DNA from: Gammaproteobacteria bacterium
Lineage (GTDB): Bacteria; Pseudomonadota; Gammaproteobacteria; Pseudomonadales; Pseudomonadaceae
DNA: 64,000 nucleotides
Assembly (NCBI GenBank): GCA_012728415.1
Contig: JAAYFD010000059.1
Coordinates: 1-64,000, forward strand
Direction: 5' to 3'
The notes under the pieces are model-generated. The model had not been told where the DNA came from. It did no database searches and saw nothing but the letters and a program-made list of their open reading frames with translations. The translations under genes were made by a program, and so were the position numbers. Each line of letters begins with the position of its first letter. Within the stretch, counting starts at the first letter, position 1. Of this stretch, positions 14,888-24,001 are shown piece after piece.

Positions 14888-15067
14888 TTACTTGCTACGG
14901 GTACCACGACCAAAATAACTGATGGCCTGCTGCCCGCTCTGACCGGTAGGGACCTTCTCGATCTTGCCGCCCTGCTTCAGGAACGCCTTGCGCTGCTCTT
15001 CAAGCAAATCGCTGCGGGTCTGGGCGTGACTGATCTCGTTGATGGCTGTTGTGGCCTTGCGACTCAT
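14888..15067 (-). CDS. Conserved small basic protein (59 aa), function unknown
   Basis: A 59-residue protein (MSRKATTAINEISHAQTRSD...) with a charged helical N-terminal half and a basic tail ending in FGRGTRSK. The ATG at 15067 has a strong AGGAGAG ribosome-binding site about 7 bases upstream. A clear terminator follows, so it is a real single-gene unit. No characterised family is recognised. It lies downstream of xerD on the same strand but has its own signals. Confidence 0.65.
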   Translation of the reverse strand: MSRKATTAINEISHAQTRSDLLEEQRKAFLKQGGKIEKVPTGQSGQQAISYFGRGTRSK

Positions 15068-15152
15068 ATTCAACTCTCCTCTCTTACAAGTTGGCGATTA
15101 TAGCACAAAACTGGGTTTCATACAAAATTGATAACAAAGCACTATAAGTGCA

Positions 15153-16046
15153 TCAACCACGGGGATGATGCTCCGCATGCAATGCCTGCAGGCGCATCTG
15201 CGCGACATGGGTGTATATCTGGGTAGTAGAGAGGTCGCTATGGCCCAGCAACATCTGCACCACGCGCAAGTCTGCACCATGGTTGAGCAAATGGGTAGCA
15301 AAAGCGTGACGCAGCGTATGCGGCGACAGCGGTTTGATGATACCCGCCGTCTGCGCATGCTGCTTGATGCGGTGCCAGAAGGTCTGGCGGGTCATCTGCT
15401 GACCGCGCTGGCTGGGAAACACCACATCACTGGCCTTGCCGCCCAGCAGCAATGGCCGGCCCCGCGCCAGATAGCGCTCCAGCCAGTCCAGCGCCTGCTC
15501 GCCCATCGGCACCAGACGCTCCTTGCTGCCCTTGCCCATCACCCTTACCACGCCCTGGCGCAGGCTGATCTCGTCCAGTTTCAAGCCGGTCAGCTCACTG
15601 ACCCGCAGGCCGGTGGCATAGAGTACCTCCAGCATGCAGCGATCACGCAAGCCCAGCGCCTCGTCCACATCCGGTGCCTCCAGCAGGGCATCAACATCAG
15701 CCTCGGTCAGGGTATCCGGCAGATTGCGGCGCGTTTTTGGCATATCCACCAGCGCACTGGGGTCTTCCGTTATCTGCCCCTGCTCCAGCGCCTGCTGATA
15801 AAACCGCCGCAACGCCGACAGCAAACGCGCACTGGAGCTGGCCTTGTACCCCTGCTGCAAACGCCAGCCCAGATACTCCAGCAAATCATCGCGCCTGGCC
15901 TGCAACAACGACTGCCCCTGCTGCTGCAACCAGCCTGCATACTGCGTTAAATCCGTCTGGTAAGCGGCGCGGGTATTGTCCGACAACCCCTCCAGCAGCC
16001 AAAGCTGTTCCAGAAAGAGATCAATGAGTTGACTATTGGTTTGCAT
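15153..16046 (-). CDS. xerD: Site-specific tyrosine recombinase XerD
   Basis: The 297-residue recombinase acts with XerC at dif to resolve chromosome dimers. The SAM-like N-terminal domain (FLEQLWLLEGLSDNTRAAYQ...) and the catalytic domain are complete: first Arg in ATGLRVSEL, HTLRHAF, LGHSDLSTTQIYTHV with the tyrosine nucleophile. ATG 16046 gives the family length. Filamentous phages such as CTXphi and some Pf relatives use XerC/D, but this prophage seems to have used an integrase site instead. Confidence 0.95.
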   Translation of the reverse strand: MQTNSQLIDLFLEQLWLLEGLSDNTRAAYQTDLTQYAGWLQQQGQSLLQARRDDLLEYLGWRLQQGYKASSSARLLSALRRFYQQALEQGQITEDPSALVDMPKTRRNLPDTLTEADVDALLEAPDVDEALGLRDRCMLEVLYATGLRVSELTGLKLDEISLRQGVVRVMGKGSKERLVPMGEQALDWLERYLARGRPLLLGGKASDVVFPSQRGQQMTRQTFWHRIKQHAQTAGIIKPLSPHTLRHAFATHLLNHGADLRVVQMLLGHSDLSTTQIYTHVAQMRLQALHAEHHPRG

Positions 16047-16069
16047 GGGTTTGATTTGACTACTTAACA

Positions 16070-16155
16070 GGTCGCAGGACAAGCCTGCTCTTACAGAACG
16101 ATGCGTCCTGCACACGCAGAACCAGCCCCTGTACGAGCGGGCTCGTCCCGCGAGG
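16070..16155. repeat. Inverted pair of Pseudomonas-type REP sequences (REPIN-like)
   Basis: A 27-bp REP at 16129-16155 (CTGTACGAGCGGGCTCGTCC then CGCGAGG) resembles the common Pseudomonas REP core. A second REP at 16070-16096 is in opposite orientation. They flank about 32 bases and make a REP doublet, a short mobile form spread by RAYT transposases. No RAYT gene is in the window. Confidence 0.75.
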
Positions 16156-16159
16156 CAAC

Positions 16160-16187
16160 AAAAAAGCAGCCCGAAGGCTGCTTTTTT
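16160..16187 (-). terminator. Terminator of the rpsP-rimM-trmD-rplS operon
   Basis: A stem with arms 16160-16171 and 16176-16187 (GCAGCC/GGCTGC core flanked by A6/T6, loop CGAA) gives a T run in either direction. It lies 12 bases past the rplS stop. Confidence 0.9.
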
Positions 16188-16198
16188 GGACACCGGTC

Positions 16199-16549
16199 TT
16201 AGTTGAGCTTCTCTTTAATACGAGCAGCCTTACCAGACAGGTTACGCAGATAGTACAGCTTGGCTTTACGCACATCACCGCGACGCTTGACAGTGATGCT
16301 GTCAACCAGCGGGCTGTAGGTCTGGAACGTACGCTCAACGCCTACACCGCTGGAGATTTTGCGCACGGTGAACGCGCTGTTCAGGCCACGGCTACGAATG
16401 CCGATCACGACACCTTCGTAAGCCTGCAGACGCTGACGGTCGCCTTCCTTAACCTTTACCTGCACGATTACAGTGTCACCCGGCGCGAACGCTGGGATTT
16501 CTTTGTTCATTTGTTCAGCTTCAAGTTGCTGAATAATCTTGTTGGTCAT
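16199..16549 (-). CDS. rplS: 50S ribosomal protein L19
   Basis: The 116-residue protein reads [20 protein letters not shown] and [21 protein letters not shown], standard for L19, which sits at the 30S-50S interface. It is the last gene of the rpsP operon and is followed by a strong terminator. Length is normal. Confidence 0.98.
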   Translation of the reverse strand: MTNKIIQQLEAEQMNKEIPAFAPGDTVIVQVKVKEGDRQRLQAYEGVVIGIRSRGLNSAFTVRKISSGVGVERTFQTYSPLVDSITVKRRGDVRKAKLYYLRNLSGKAARIKEKLN

Positions 16550-16572
16550 TTATATGCTCCGTAAGACAAACC

Positions 16573-17337
16573 TCAGGGTTTGCCATCGATACCTAAATCG
16601 TTCCGCTGGGCAAAGTATTCATCCAGCAGCCTTTGTTCTTCTCCAGAAAGCGAGCGGCCATCCAGAAGATCAGCGCGGCGCTCTGCAGTGCGGCCCAAAG
16701 CCTGCTGCAATCGCCAGCGCCGGATATGTTCGTGGTTGCCGCCAAGCAGCACCTGAGGAACATCTTTACCCGCATACGTAACCGGTCGCGTGTAGTGCGG
16801 GCAATCGAGCAAACCGTCAGTAAAGGAATCCTCTACTGCAGAATCCGCATGGCCCAACGCGCCAGGCAGAAGTCTTATTACGGCATCCATCAGCACCATG
16901 GCCGGCAACTCGCCGCCGGACAACACATAGTCTCCAATGGACCATTCTTCATCGACGTGCGCCTCGATAAATCGCTCGTCAATGCCTTCGTAGCGCCCGG
17001 CAATCAGGATGAGTTTGCCTTCCTGCGCCATTGCGCTGACCGCTGCCTGCTTCAGGACCTTGCCCTGGGGCGACAGATAAATCACCCGCGTGCTCTCGCC
17101 CAGCTCCTGCTTGGCAGCAGCCAGAGCCCGCTCCAGCGGTTGTATCTTCATCACCATGCCGGGGCCGCCGCCGAAGGGTCGGTCGTCCACCGTCTGGTGC
17201 CGGTCTTCAGTAAAACTGCGCGGGTTCCAGCACTCAATGCTGACCAGCCCCTGCTGTACTGCCCGCCTGGTTATGCCATGCTCGCTGATTGCAGCGAACA
17301 TTTCGGGAAACAGGCTAATGACTCCGATTTTCAACAT
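16573..17337 (-). CDS. trmD: tRNA (guanine-N1)-methyltransferase
   Basis: A 254-residue SPOUT-class enzyme that methylates G37 of tRNAs using S-adenosylmethionine and so prevents frameshifting. The start [14 protein letters not shown] is typical. The knot region is visible (RYEGIDERF ... [26 protein letters not shown]). ATG 17337 begins 8 bases after the rimM stop; upstream in-frame residues are not conserved. The order rpsP-rimM-trmD-rplS is standard. Confidence 0.97.
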   Translation of the reverse strand: MLKIGVISLFPEMFAAISEHGITRRAVQQGLVSIECWNPRSFTEDRHQTVDDRPFGGGPGMVMKIQPLERALAAAKQELGESTRVIYLSPQGKVLKQAAVSAMAQEGKLILIAGRYEGIDERFIEAHVDEEWSIGDYVLSGGELPAMVLMDAVIRLLPGALGHADSAVEDSFTDGLLDCPHYTRPVTYAGKDVPQVLLGGNHEHIRRWRLQQALGRTAERRADLLDGRSLSGEEQRLLDEYFAQRNDLGIDGKP

Positions 17338-17344
17338 GACCGGG

Positions 17345-17866
17345 TCAGAAATCCGCGTCCCATTCAACACTAATCACGCCCCTATCCAGATCAACCTGCA
17401 ATACGCAATGATCAGTGTAGGGAAGCAAACGTTCACGACCATCCAGGCTACCAGCACAGGGCTGAACCACCAGAACGTCGTTGGCGCCAGTTTCAAGCAG
17501 ATGACTCACCTTGCCCAGCAGTTGCTGTTGCTGGTCAATCACCTGAAGACCCACAAGCTGATGCCAGTAATACTCGCCCTCTTCCAGCTCAGGCAGCTCA
17601 CTGCGTGGCACACAAATCTCGAAGCCGGTATAGGTCCGTGCAATTTCACGGTCATCCAGCCCTTCAATTTTAGCCACCAGCCCCTTGCCCTGGGAGCGGG
17701 CGCTAGCCAGCTTGACCTGTTTTGTCACCCCGTCACGGCGCAAGTGCCAGACAGGATAATCGAACAGGTTTTCTGTCGGGTCGGTAAAGGAATGGATCTT
17801 CACCTCTCCGCGCACACCATGCACCGCACCGATCTTGCCCATTACGATAAGTTCGTCAGTGGTCAT
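17345..17866 (-). CDS. rimM: Ribosome maturation factor RimM
   Basis: The 173-residue protein starts [20 protein letters not shown], the RimM N-terminal barrel. The PRC-like C-terminal part contains [14 protein letters not shown] and [14 protein letters not shown]. RimM binds S19 and helps mature the 30S head. It lies between rpsP and trmD with short spacers. Length is normal. Confidence 0.96.
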   Translation of the reverse strand: MTTDELIVMGKIGAVHGVRGEVKIHSFTDPTENLFDYPVWHLRRDGVTKQVKLASARSQGKGLVAKIEGLDDREIARTYTGFEICVPRSELPELEEGEYYWHQLVGLQVIDQQQQLLGKVSHLLETGANDVLVVQPCAGSLDGRERLLPYTDHCVLQVDLDRGVISVEWDADF

Positions 17867-17882
17867 GTGTGTACCCTGCTGC

Positions 17883-18137
17883 TTAGGCGTTAGCTTCGGC
17901 GGCAGCTTCTTTCAGCAGTTGCTGAACACGCTCGGATGGCTTGGCACCCTGACCCAGCCAATAATTGGCACGCTCCTGGTCAACAGACAGGCGAACTTCT
18001 GCGCCACGGGCAATTGGGTTGAAAAAACCGATGCGCTCGATGAAACGGCCATCACGGAACTTGCGGCTGTCAGCCACGGTCACGTGATAGAAAGGACGTT
18101 TTTTAGAGCCACCACGTGCAAGACGGATAGTTACCAT
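17883..18137 (-). CDS. rpsP: 30S ribosomal protein S16
   Basis: The 84-residue protein starts [19 protein letters not shown] and ends in an alanine-rich tail, normal for pseudomonads. The ATG at 18137 is the family start. It is the first gene of the four-gene ribosome operon, 117 bases downstream of ffh. Confidence 0.98.
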   Translation of the reverse strand: MVTIRLARGGSKKRPFYHVTVADSRKFRDGRFIERIGFFNPIARGAEVRLSVDQERANYWLGQGAKPSERVQQLLKEAAAEANA

Positions 18138-18254
18138 TAAACTTCTTTCCTGTAGTTGTAAAAAAGAACAAAGCCTCCGTACACGCATCGCACGTACGAA
18201 AGGCCGCATATTCTAAGCGCAAACGTCATTTTTGCAAAGGTCTATTTGCACCTT

Positions 18255-19631
18255 CTAGAATTTGGGCATGCCGCCCATGCCCGGAATCATGCCGCCAAGG
18301 CCACGCATCATTTTACCCATGCCCTTGCCCATGAATTTTTTCATCATCTTCTGCATCTGCTTGTGCTGCTTGATCAGACGCCCCACATCCTGCACCTGGG
18401 TACCAGAACCCTGAGCAATCCGGCGGCGACGCGAACCGCTGATAATGTCCGGGTTACGACGCTCTTCCGGCGTCATGGAGTTGATGATCGACTCCATCTG
18501 CTTGAACTGCTTTTCGGCGTTGCCCTGCAAGCCCTGCATCTGCGACAGGTTGACACCACCGATATTGGGCATCTTTTCCAGCAGGCCGCCCATGCCGCCC
18601 ATGTTGTTCATTTGCTGCAGCTGGTCACGGAAGTCTTCCAGGTCAAAGCCCCTGCCCTTCTTCAGCTTTTTGGTGAGCTTCTCGGCCTTTTCGCGGTCCA
18701 GCTTCTGTTCGGCCTGCTCAATCAGGCTCATCACATCGCCCATGCCAAGAATGCGCGAAGCGATACGATCTGGATGGAAGGGCTCCAGCGCATCGGTTTT
18801 CTCGCCCATACCAAGGAACTTGATCGGTTTGCCGGTAATGGCACGTACCGACAAGGCGGCACCGCCACGGGCATCACCATCCACCTTGGTCAACACCACA
18901 CCGGTCAGTGGCAGCGCTTCATTAAACGCCTTGGCGGTGTTGGCCGCGTCCTGACCGGTCATGGCATCCACCACAAACAGGGTCTCGACCGGCTTGACTG
19001 CAGTGTGCAGGGCACTGATCTCGGCCATCATTTCATCATCAATGGCCAGGCGGCCGGCGGTATCCACCAGCACCACGTCGATGAACTTGAGCTTGGCTTC
19101 CTTGATGGCAGCGTTGGCGATATCCACCGGTTTCTGGCTGGTATCCGAGGGAAAAAACACAGCATCCACTTCGCCAGCCAAGGTTTCTAGCTGCTTAATC
19201 GCAGCCGGGCGATACACGTCCGCCGATACCACCATCACGCTTTTTTTCTTGCGCTCTTTTAAATGTTTGGCCAGTTTGGCCACGGTGGTGGTTTTACCCG
19301 CGCCCTGCAAACCGGCCATCAGCACCACCGCCGGCGGTGCTGCACTCAGGGCCAGCTCTTCGTTGGCCACGCCCATCATGGTTTCCAGCTCGGCCTGGAC
19401 AATTTTCAGAAACGCCTGACCCGGCGACAGGCTGCGCGATACCTCGGTACCCACGGCACGCTCACGCACGGCTTCGACAAAGTCCTTTACGACCGGCAGT
19501 GCAACGTCGGCTTCCAGCAGTGCCATGCGCACTTCGCGCAATGTGTCCTTGATGTTGTCCTCGGTCAGCTTCGCCTTGCCGGTGACATGGCGTAGCGTTT
19601 GCGAAAGACGTTCGCTAAGATTGTCGAACAT
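18255..19631 (-). CDS. ffh: Signal recognition particle GTPase Ffh (SRP54)
   Basis: The 458-residue protein has N and G domains with P-loop GLQGAGKTTT (about residue 106) and DTAGRLAIDD, and a methionine-rich M domain at the C-terminus (GGMGGLLEKMP ... MMKKFMGKGMGKMM). With 4.5S RNA it targets inner-membrane proteins to FtsY. ATG 19631 (MFDNLSERLS) is the family start. It is upstream of rpsP, as in Pseudomonas. Confidence 0.97.
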   Translation of the reverse strand: MFDNLSERLSQTLRHVTGKAKLTEDNIKDTLREVRMALLEADVALPVVKDFVEAVRERAVGTEVSRSLSPGQAFLKIVQAELETMMGVANEELALSAAPPAVVLMAGLQGAGKTTTVAKLAKHLKERKKKSVMVVSADVYRPAAIKQLETLAGEVDAVFFPSDTSQKPVDIANAAIKEAKLKFIDVVLVDTAGRLAIDDEMMAEISALHTAVKPVETLFVVDAMTGQDAANTAKAFNEALPLTGVVLTKVDGDARGGAALSVRAITGKPIKFLGMGEKTDALEPFHPDRIASRILGMGDVMSLIEQAEQKLDREKAEKLTKKLKKGRGFDLEDFRDQLQQMNNMGGMGGLLEKMPNIGGVNLSQMQGLQGNAEKQFKQMESIINSMTPEERRNPDIISGSRRRRIAQGSGTQVQDVGRLIKQHKQMQKMMKKFMGKGMGKMMRGLGGMIPGMGGMPKF

Positions 19632-19724
19632 GAAAAACCTCAATATTTGTCAAGCCACAAATGGGCAACAGTATACCTGATTCCCGCTCCCGCTTTGCAC
19701 CTACTGCCGCGATGGACAACACAC

Positions 19725-20303
19725 ATGCGCCCTCTGGTTTTAGCCTCCAGCTCCACTTACCGCCGTGACCTGCTGCAACGCCTGCAGCTGCCTTTCATTT
19801 GTGAAAGCCCCAATATTGATGAAAGCCCGCACCCTGGCGAAGAAGCCACGGCCCTGGTGCAGCGCCTGGCCACCGCCAAAGCCTGCGCACTGCGCAAACA
19901 GTTTTTGCAGCACCTGATTATCGGCTCCGACCAGGTCGCCGTACTGGACGGACAGATTATCGGCAAACCCGGCAATGCCGCCGCTGCCGTGCGACAGTTG
20001 CAAGCCGCCAGTGACCGTAGCGTGGTTTTTTACACCGGCCTGTGCCTGCTCGACAGCGCCAGCAAGCAGCTGCAAGTAGATTGCGTGCCTTTCACCGTAC
20101 ACTTTCGTGAACTGAGCGATAGCCAGATCAAACGCTATGTAGAAAAAGAACAGCCTTTCAATTGTGCCGGCAGCTTCAAGTCGGAAGGGCTGGGCATCAG
20201 CCTGTTTCGCAGCACCGAAGGCGAAGATGCCACTGCGCTGGTCGGTCTGCCGCTGATCCGTCTGTGCGACATGCTGAACCGGGCCGGAGTAGCAGTACCC
20301 TAG
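19725..20303 (+). CDS. yceF: Maf/YceF-type nucleoside triphosphate pyrophosphatase
   Basis: The 192-residue protein begins LVLASSSTYRRDLLQRLQLP. It has IIGSDQVAVLDGQIIGKPG (the conserved Asp) and the ending AGSFKSEGLGISL. YceF-type Maf proteins hydrolyse m7GTP and related non-canonical nucleotides. In P. aeruginosa the yceF-like gene lies beside sppA and rluC; here it is instead divergent from ffh, so the locus has been rearranged. ATG 19725 fits the family start. Confidence 0.9.
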   Translation: MRPLVLASSSTYRRDLLQRLQLPFICESPNIDESPHPGEEATALVQRLATAKACALRKQFLQHLIIGSDQVAVLDGQIIGKPGNAAAAVRQLQAASDRSVVFYTGLCLLDSASKQLQVDCVPFTVHFRELSDSQIKRYVEKEQPFNCAGSFKSEGLGISLFRSTEGEDATALVGLPLIRLCDMLNRAGVAVP

Positions 20304-20367
20304 CCTGACCGGTTCAGCCGCTGCCACGCAGACAGATCACACAAACCGCCCGCCTCGCGCGACAGCA

Positions 20368-20512
20368 TCCCGTCATCAGCGATGACGGGACCAGTCCCTC
20401 CGCCCGTACAAGGCAGATTCGGGCCGGCCGGAGTATTGCTCAGGCATCAGCGGTTCGTGGCAGCTTACTGACACGGACAAGCGTCAGCCTGAAGCAATGC
20501 TCCGGCCGGCCC
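20368..20512. other. Two strong inverted repeats between convergent genes
   Basis: TCCCGTCATC (20368-20377) pairs with GATGACGGGA (20381-20390). A long imperfect stem has arms 20421-20445 and 20487-20512, about 25 bp with one mismatch and one single-base bulge, enclosing 41 bases. They lie between yceF and ybaN, which converge. They may be terminators or a mobile hairpin element; no T run is present. Confidence 0.6.
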
Positions 20513-20532
20513 TGACGCCACAGTACAAAACA

Positions 20533-20940
20533 TCAATCTGCTACTGGCAACCGCCACAAATATGCCGTCACCGCCACCGCCGTCAACAGCATGGCCAGCT
20601 TGGCCCAGACAAAATCAACCCAGTACACGCCAAACAGAATACTTAGCCAGAGCAGGCTGACAGCCAGGTACTTGGCCCGCATGGGCAAGCCCTTGCCGGC
20701 CAGATAGTCGGCAATCATCGGCCCATATTTTGGATGCGAAGTAATCCAGCAGTAAAAGCGCTCGGAGCTGCGGGCAAAACAGCCAGCAGCCAGCAACATA
20801 AAGGGTGTGGTGGGCAGTAAAGGCAGGAAAATCCCCAGCACACCAAGACTGGCGCTCAGCCAGCCCAGGCCGAACAAGGTCCAGCGCAGCAGCCGGTTTT
20901 CAACCAGCCGCACTGGTCTTGCTGCAACCTCTTTGCTCAT
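20533..20940 (-). CDS. ybaN: YbaN/DUF454 family inner-membrane protein
   Basis: The 135-residue protein has three to four membrane helices and the DUF454 signature (LGVLGIFLPLLPTTPFMLLAAGCFARSS ... HPKYGP in two parts). Function is unknown across the family. It starts 3 bases after the stop of the YecA-family gene upstream on the same strand, so they form an operon. Confidence 0.85.
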   Translation of the reverse strand: MSKEVAARPVRLVENRLLRWTLFGLGWLSASLGVLGIFLPLLPTTPFMLLAAGCFARSSERFYCWITSHPKYGPMIADYLAGKGLPMRAKYLAVSLLWLSILFGVYWVDFVWAKLAMLLTAVAVTAYLWRLPVAD

Positions 20941-20943
20941 GCA

Positions 20944-21528
20944 TCAGCCACGCGGCTTGAGCAGAACCGGCTTTTCTTCTGGCGCCTGCAGTAACAGGAA
21001 CAGGGTAGTAAGAACTTCAGGAATTTGCGCCAGCATGCTGGCAACCAGTGCATCATTACCGGCAATTTCAGCAAAATCGGGCTGCTCATCAAACAGCCCT
21101 GAGCCCACCATCACCGGCAGCAGCAGTTCGCTGACCTCGTCCTCGTCATCCTCAAACCAGATGTCTTCACGCAAGAAAACCCCTTCCATGAAACCAATGC
21201 TCCAAGCACGCAAGTCGGACTCTTCGGGATCATCGCCCAGCGATAGCTCGCAGGGAAACTCAAAGTCCTCATCACTGGCCAGCTGGCGGGCAATTTTGGC
21301 TTTGAGCTGCAACAGTGCAGCAGTGATCTCTTCCTGCTCGGCGGCATCCTTGTATTCCGGCTCCTGGCCGAACAGTTCGGCAATCCACTCTTCTTCCGGT
21401 ACCGGGTCCGGGCAAATCGACAGGGCTGTCAGATAGCCATGCGTTGCCACATAATCAAGCGCCTCTTCGTACAGGTCGTCGGCATCAAGAAAAGCACGCA
21501 AGCGGGCCTGCTGTTCAGTGAAAGACAT
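20944..21528 (-). CDS. YecA/UPF0149-family protein
   Basis: A 194-residue acidic helical protein with the UPF0149 pattern (FLEVLEQ-like N-terminus, GYLTALSICPDP, LRAWSIGFMEGVFL). The C-terminal SEC-C zinc motif present in some YecA proteins is absent. Function is unknown. It is divergent from recQ and upstream of ybaN. Confidence 0.75.
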   Translation of the reverse strand: MSFTEQQARLRAFLDADDLYEEALDYVATHGYLTALSICPDPVPEEEWIAELFGQEPEYKDAAEQEEITAALLQLKAKIARQLASDEDFEFPCELSLGDDPEESDLRAWSIGFMEGVFLREDIWFEDDEDEVSELLLPVMVGSGLFDEQPDFAEIAGNDALVASMLAQIPEVLTTLFLLLQAPEEKPVLLKPRG

Positions 21529-21660
21529 GAGCGGTTACCTTGTTGATTTAAGAATGAACGCTATTGTAGACCAGCACTGCAAGTACGGCCAGCACTGGCC
21601 GGCGCTACCAGCAAAGTTTGGCGGGAAAACGTATACTGCACGCCGGTTTTGGAGAACATC

Positions 21661-23790
21661 ATGTCAGGGCAAGCCCTCAGCATTCTTAAAAGTGTCTTTG
21701 GTTACGATAGCTTTCGCGGCCGCCAGGCGGACATCATCGACCAGGTCGCCAGTGGCGGCGACGCCCTGGTACTGATGCCCACCGGCGGCGGCAAGTCTTT
21801 ATGCTACCAGATTCCTGCGCTGCTGCGTGACGGCGTTGCCATTGTCATTTCGCCATTGATCGCCCTGATGCAGGATCAGGTCAGCCATCTGGAAGAAGCC
21901 GGCATCAGCGCCGCTGCACTCAATTCGGCCCTGAGCGTAGACGAGCGCCGCAACATAGCATCACGCCTGCGCCGTAACGAGATAAAACTGCTGTATCTGG
22001 CACCTGAGCGCCTGCTGCAAGAGCATACGCTAAGCTTTTTGCAACAACTGCCGGTCAGCCTGTTTGCCATTGACGAAGCCCACTGCGTATCCCAGTGGGG
22101 GCATGACTTTCGCCCCGAATACCTGCAGCTGGGCCAGCTGGCCGAGCTGTTTCCCAATGTGCCGCGCATTGCCCTGACGGCCACCGCGGATACCCGTACC
22201 CGCCAGGAAATTGTACAGCGCCTGCAACTGCAAAACGCTCGCGAGTTCATTTCCAGCTTTGACCGGCCCAACATCTATTACCGCATTACGCCCAAGAACA
22301 ACCCGCGCAAACAACTGCTGGACTTTCTTGCTCCACGCAAAGACGACTCGGGCATTGTTTATTGCTTATCACGCAAGAGCGTAGAAAGCACGGCGGAATT
22401 TTTGGTGTCAAAAGGCTATAGCGCCCTGCCCTACCATGCCGGACTGGACAACGAGCTGCGTGCCCTGCACCAGCAACGTTTCATCAATGAAGAGGGCCTG
22501 ATCATGGTGGCCACCATTGCCTTTGGCATGGGGATCGACAAGTCCAACGTGCGCTTCGTCGCCCACCTGGACCTGCCCAAGTCAATCGAAGCCTACTACC
22601 AGGAAACGGGCCGCGCCGGCCGTGATGGCCTGGCCGCTGAGGCCTGGATGGTTTACGGCCTGCAGGACGTTCTGTTTCTCAAGCAAATGCTGGCCAATTC
22701 CGACAGCGAAGAACGCTTCAAGCGCGTCGAGCAACACAAACTTGATGCCATGCTGGCCCTGTGTGAAGAAACCCGCTGCCGCCGCCAGTCGCTACTGAGC
22801 TATTTTGACGAACAGCTGGCCGAGCCTTGTGGCCACTGTGACAACTGTACCGAACCGCCCAAAACCTGGGACGCCACCGAAGCGGCACGCCAGGCACTGT
22901 CTACCGTGTACCGTACCGGCCAGCGCTATGGTGTTGGCCATTTGCTGGATGTGTTGCTGGGTCGGGAAAACGACCGCATCCGCTCCATGGGCCATCAGCA
23001 TCTGTCGGTGTTCGGCATCGGCAAGACCATCGGCGAGCACCAGTGGCGCTCACTGTTTCGCCAGCTGGTCGCACGCAACCTGGTGGATGTGGACGTAGAA
23101 GGCTTTGGCGGCCTGCGCCTCAACGAGTCCTGTCGTCCACTGCTGCGTGGTGAGGTCAGCCTGCAACTGCGTGAAGAAACCGCCAAACCCGCCAAACCCC
23201 AACGCAGCCAGGCCAGCCAGCTGGTACGCACCCACGAACGGGATACCTGGGAGCGCCTGCGTGCACTGCGCAAGCGGCTGGCTGACGAACACGCTGTACC
23301 ACCCTACGTGATCTTCCCCGACTCCACTCTGCTCGACATGCTGCGCCAGCAGCCCGGCAGCATGAGCGAGATGGCTCAGGTCAGCGGCGTTGGCCAGGTC
23401 AAGCTGGAGCGATACGGTGCTGACTTTCTGGCTATCTTCAACGAGCCGGACGCCGGCTCCGCCATTGCCGACCCCGTGCATGACCTGCAACACGAAATCA
23501 TTACCCTGGCCCGCCATGGCATGACGCCTGAGCAGATCGCCCGTCAACACAGCTGCTCGCTTAAAAACGTTTACAGCCACCTGGCCCGCGCCATCAGCAA
23601 TGAGCAGCTGACGCTGGAGCAGGCGCTGGACCTGCCTGACGAGCTGCTGGGTAACATTCAGGATGCCTTTCTTGAGGGTGACGGCGAACTGCCGCCTGCC
23701 GCCGAAGTTGCCCGACAGTTCGACAGTCTGGACGAAGGACTGTTTTACTGCGTACGTGCCGCCCTGCAGCTCGAACTTGGCGGAGTCTAA
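21661..23790 (+). CDS. recQ: ATP-dependent DNA helicase RecQ
   Basis: The 709-residue 3'-5' helicase has all main domains. The helicase core shows P-loop [12 protein letters not shown], Walker [16 protein letters not shown] and motif [12 protein letters not shown]. The zinc-binding region carries cysteines at CEETRCRRQ and CGHCDNC. A winged-helix RQC domain and a C-terminal HRDC domain (about residues 535-610) follow. About 90 residues after HRDC carry a helix-turn-helix-like stretch ([22 protein letters not shown]). ATG 21661 has GGAG at the right distance. RecQ acts in recombination and replication repair. Confidence 0.96.
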   Translation: MSGQALSILKSVFGYDSFRGRQADIIDQVASGGDALVLMPTGGGKSLCYQIPALLRDGVAIVISPLIALMQDQVSHLEEAGISAAALNSALSVDERRNIASRLRRNEIKLLYLAPERLLQEHTLSFLQQLPVSLFAIDEAHCVSQWGHDFRPEYLQLGQLAELFPNVPRIALTATADTRTRQEIVQRLQLQNAREFISSFDRPNIYYRITPKNNPRKQLLDFLAPRKDDSGIVYCLSRKSVESTAEFLVSKGYSALPYHAGLDNELRALHQQRFINEEGLIMVATIAFGMGIDKSNVRFVAHLDLPKSIEAYYQETGRAGRDGLAAEAWMVYGLQDVLFLKQMLANSDSEERFKRVEQHKLDAMLALCEETRCRRQSLLSYFDEQLAEPCGHCDNCTEPPKTWDATEAARQALSTVYRTGQRYGVGHLLDVLLGRENDRIRSMGHQHLSVFGIGKTIGEHQWRSLFRQLVARNLVDVDVEGFGGLRLNESCRPLLRGEVSLQLREETAKPAKPQRSQASQLVRTHERDTWERLRALRKRLADEHAVPPYVIFPDSTLLDMLRQQPGSMSEMAQVSGVGQVKLERYGADFLAIFNEPDAGSAIADPVHDLQHEIITLARHGMTPEQIARQHSCSLKNVYSHLARAISNEQLTLEQALDLPDELLGNIQDAFLEGDGELPPAAEVARQFDSLDEGLFYCVRAALQLELGGV

Positions 23791-24001
23791 GGCCGGCTTC
23801 ACGGTTTCCCGGCCAACCGTCACGCGATGACTGGCAGAAACAGCCCCGGCAAGGCCGGAACAGCCATTACCCCAGGCAACAACCTGTTTCTGTACAGCCC
23901 GCAGTGCGTGTAGCACTCATGCCAAAACCGCACAGGCACAAGACCAGCCGAGGTATTCAGGCTAAACTACTTTCCCGTTTATTTTCAGGTTATTTTGCTC
24001 A

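Noticed and set aside
15153-16046. xerD as a phage or island integrase
   Set aside because: Length, motif set and its place near the rpsP operon match the chromosomal XerD.
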